From Pseudomonas oryzicola (GTDB lineage Bacteria; Pseudomonadota; Gammaproteobacteria; Pseudomonadales; Pseudomonadaceae), in NCBI RefSeq assembly GCF_014269185.2, contig NZ_JABWRZ020000003.1, positions 113,462-177,461 on the forward strand: a stretch of DNA of 64,000 nt. Reading direction: 5' to 3'. Both the position numbers and the translations under genes were made by a program. The notes below the pieces were generated by a model that was given only the letters and a program-made list of their open reading frames with translations, had not been told where the DNA came from and made no database searches. Position 1 is the stretch's first letter. Each line of letters starts with the position of its first letter. Below, piece by piece: positions 63,094-64,000 of the stretch.

Positions 63094-63870
63094 ATGTCCC
63101 AGGTGATTATCAAGACTCCCGCTCAACTCGACCTGATGCGCCGCGCCGGCCGGTTGCTTGCCCAGGTGTTCGCCGACCTCGACAGCTTCATCCGCCCCGG
63201 CGTGACCACCATGCAGATCAACGACCGCGCCGAAGCGTTCATCGTCGGCACGCTCAAGGCCCGCCCGGCGAGCAAGGGCCAGTATGGTTTCCCCTATTCG
63301 CTCAACACCTCGGTGGACCATGTGGTGTGCCATGGCATGCCCAAGGTCGATGAAGTGCTGAAAGAAGGCTCGATCATCAATGTCGACATCACCCTGGAAC
63401 AAGGCGGCTATATCGCCGACTCGTCAAAGATGTACAGCATCGGGTCGATCAGCGATGAGGCACAGCGCCTGGTCGACACCACCTACGACGCGCTCTGGAA
63501 AGGCATCGAACAGGTACGCCCAGGGGCTACGCTGGGCGATATCGGCCATGCCATCCAGACCCATGCCGAAGCGGCGGGCTACAGCGTCGTACGTGAGTAC
63601 TGCGGGCATGGCATTGGCCAGCAGATGCATGAAGGGCCCGAGGTGCTGCACATCGGCCAGCGCGGGATGGGCCTGAAGTTGAAGCCGGGGATGGTGTTTA
63701 CCATCGAACCGATGATCAACCAGGGCGGACGCGGGACGCGCACGCTGAAGGATGGCTGGACAGTGATTACCCGCGACCACAGCTTGTCGGCGCAGTGGGA
63801 GCATACCGTGGCGGTGACCGAGGATGGGGTTGAAGTGCTGACTTTGCGGGAAGAAGAGCTTTGCTGCTGA
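63094..63870 (+). CDS. map: Type I methionine aminopeptidase
   Basis: This 258-residue enzyme removes initiator methionine. Metal ligands: D in N-V-D-I-T near 97, D in I-A-D-S-S near 108, His in C-G-H-G-I-G near 172, Glu in F-T-I-E-P-M near 205 and Glu near 236. It probably is a second map gene of the genome, because the main copy in Pseudomonas lies near rpsB (family knowledge). An ATG 21 bases upstream is an alternative start; neither has a clear ribosome binding site. Confidence 0.9.
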   Translation: MSQVIIKTPAQLDLMRRAGRLLAQVFADLDSFIRPGVTTMQINDRAEAFIVGTLKARPASKGQYGFPYSLNTSVDHVVCHGMPKVDEVLKEGSIINVDITLEQGGYIADSSKMYSIGSISDEAQRLVDTTYDALWKGIEQVRPGATLGDIGHAIQTHAEAAGYSVVREYCGHGIGQQMHEGPEVLHIGQRGMGLKLKPGMVFTIEPMINQGGRGTRTLKDGWTVITRDHSLSAQWEHTVAVTEDGVEVLTLREEELCC

Positions 63871-63934
63871 AATTGCCGGGGCACTTTGCGGCCCCAGGAT
63901 TTCATGAGCGATGAAATCTCTCAGGATGCAGAAA

Positions 63935-63963
63935 CAAAAAAAGCGACCCTAAGGTCGCTTTCT
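63935..63963. terminator. Intrinsic terminator
   Basis: AAAGCGACC and GGTCGCTTT flank CTAA; a run of seven A on the left gives a T-tract on the minus strand. It can end the minus-strand gene at the right edge and, less strongly, map. Confidence 0.85.
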
Positions 63964-63966
63964 CTG

Positions 63967-64000
63967 TTACTTCCGGGTGTTCAGTAGGCCCTGGAAGTTG
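63967..64000 (-). CDS. 3' end of a gene entering from the right
   Basis: On the minus strand the last 34 bases read N-F-Q-G-L-L-N-T-R-K and then TAA, directly before the terminator. Too short to identify; the stop-terminator spacing (three bases) supports a real gene end. Confidence 0.4.
   Translation of the reverse strand, partial: NFQGLLNTRK

Overview
This window is chromosomal DNA of a Pseudomonas, most likely of the P. putida group. It is GC-rich, gene-dense and free of rRNA, tRNA, phage and insertion sequences. About twenty short inverted REP-type elements, most carrying a core like GGGAGCGGGCGTGCCCGCGAA, sit between genes, as is typical of P. putida genomes. Many gene neighbourhoods match known Pseudomonas order: rbdA-ABC-dsbA-trhO-bolA-fumC, the N-acetylglutaminylglutamine amide (NAGGN) genes, actP-betX, lpxL-minCDE-rluA-apeB, and a GntR/ABC cluster followed by the tail-specific protease.

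Layout. 1-12.6 kb: end of an SDR gene, a TenA/PqqC-fold enzyme, the c-di-GMP enzyme RbdA, an ABC exporter, a DsbA-fold oxidoreductase, TrhO, BolA, a secreted DUF2059 protein, FumC, an EamA transporter and polyphosphate:AMP phosphotransferase. 12.6-20.2 kb: MnmC, the three-gene NAGGN osmoprotectant cluster, a YheU-type small protein and the CsrA-family regulator RsmI. 20.3-31.4 kb: SDR, DUF3309 protein, acetate permease with its DUF485 partner, an orphan betaine-binding protein, a GH17 beta-glucan enzyme, an alpha/beta hydrolase with an MlaA homologue, a patatin and an LpxL acyltransferase. 31.4-37.3 kb: minCDE, rluA, apeB, then a lower-GC islet with two unrecognised genes. 37.3-50.3 kb: MscS-type channel, a GntR-controlled ABC transporter with an intracellular phosphodiesterase-like enzyme and a HAD phosphatase, a quinone oxidoreductase, Prc protease and a truncated EAL protein. 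50.3-54.4 kb: variable region with an Xre-type regulator pair, a Fic/YhfG toxin-antitoxin pair, a DUF1232 protein, an FKBP lipoprotein and a degraded AraC gene. 54.4-64 kb: a PcaQ-like LysR regulator, the assimilatory nitrite and nitrate reductases (nirBD and a fused nasA), and methionine aminopeptidase.

The strongest non-coding signal is at the nitrate assimilation genes. Both nirB and nasA are preceded by a sigma-54 promoter (GG-N10-GC) and then by a leader with two hexaloop hairpins whose loops have A at position 1 and G at position 4. The second hairpin overlaps an intrinsic terminator. This is the architecture of ANTAR-protein (NasT/NasR-type) antitermination, so both units are probably under nitrogen control by NtrC/sigma-54 plus nitrate-dependent antitermination. 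Other regulatory signals are a three-heptamer Pho box upstream of the truncated EAL gene, palindromic operators for the GntR and Xre-type regulators, and two perfect DnaA boxes facing each other near 52.69 kb. All family names come from reading motifs by eye; no database search was run.
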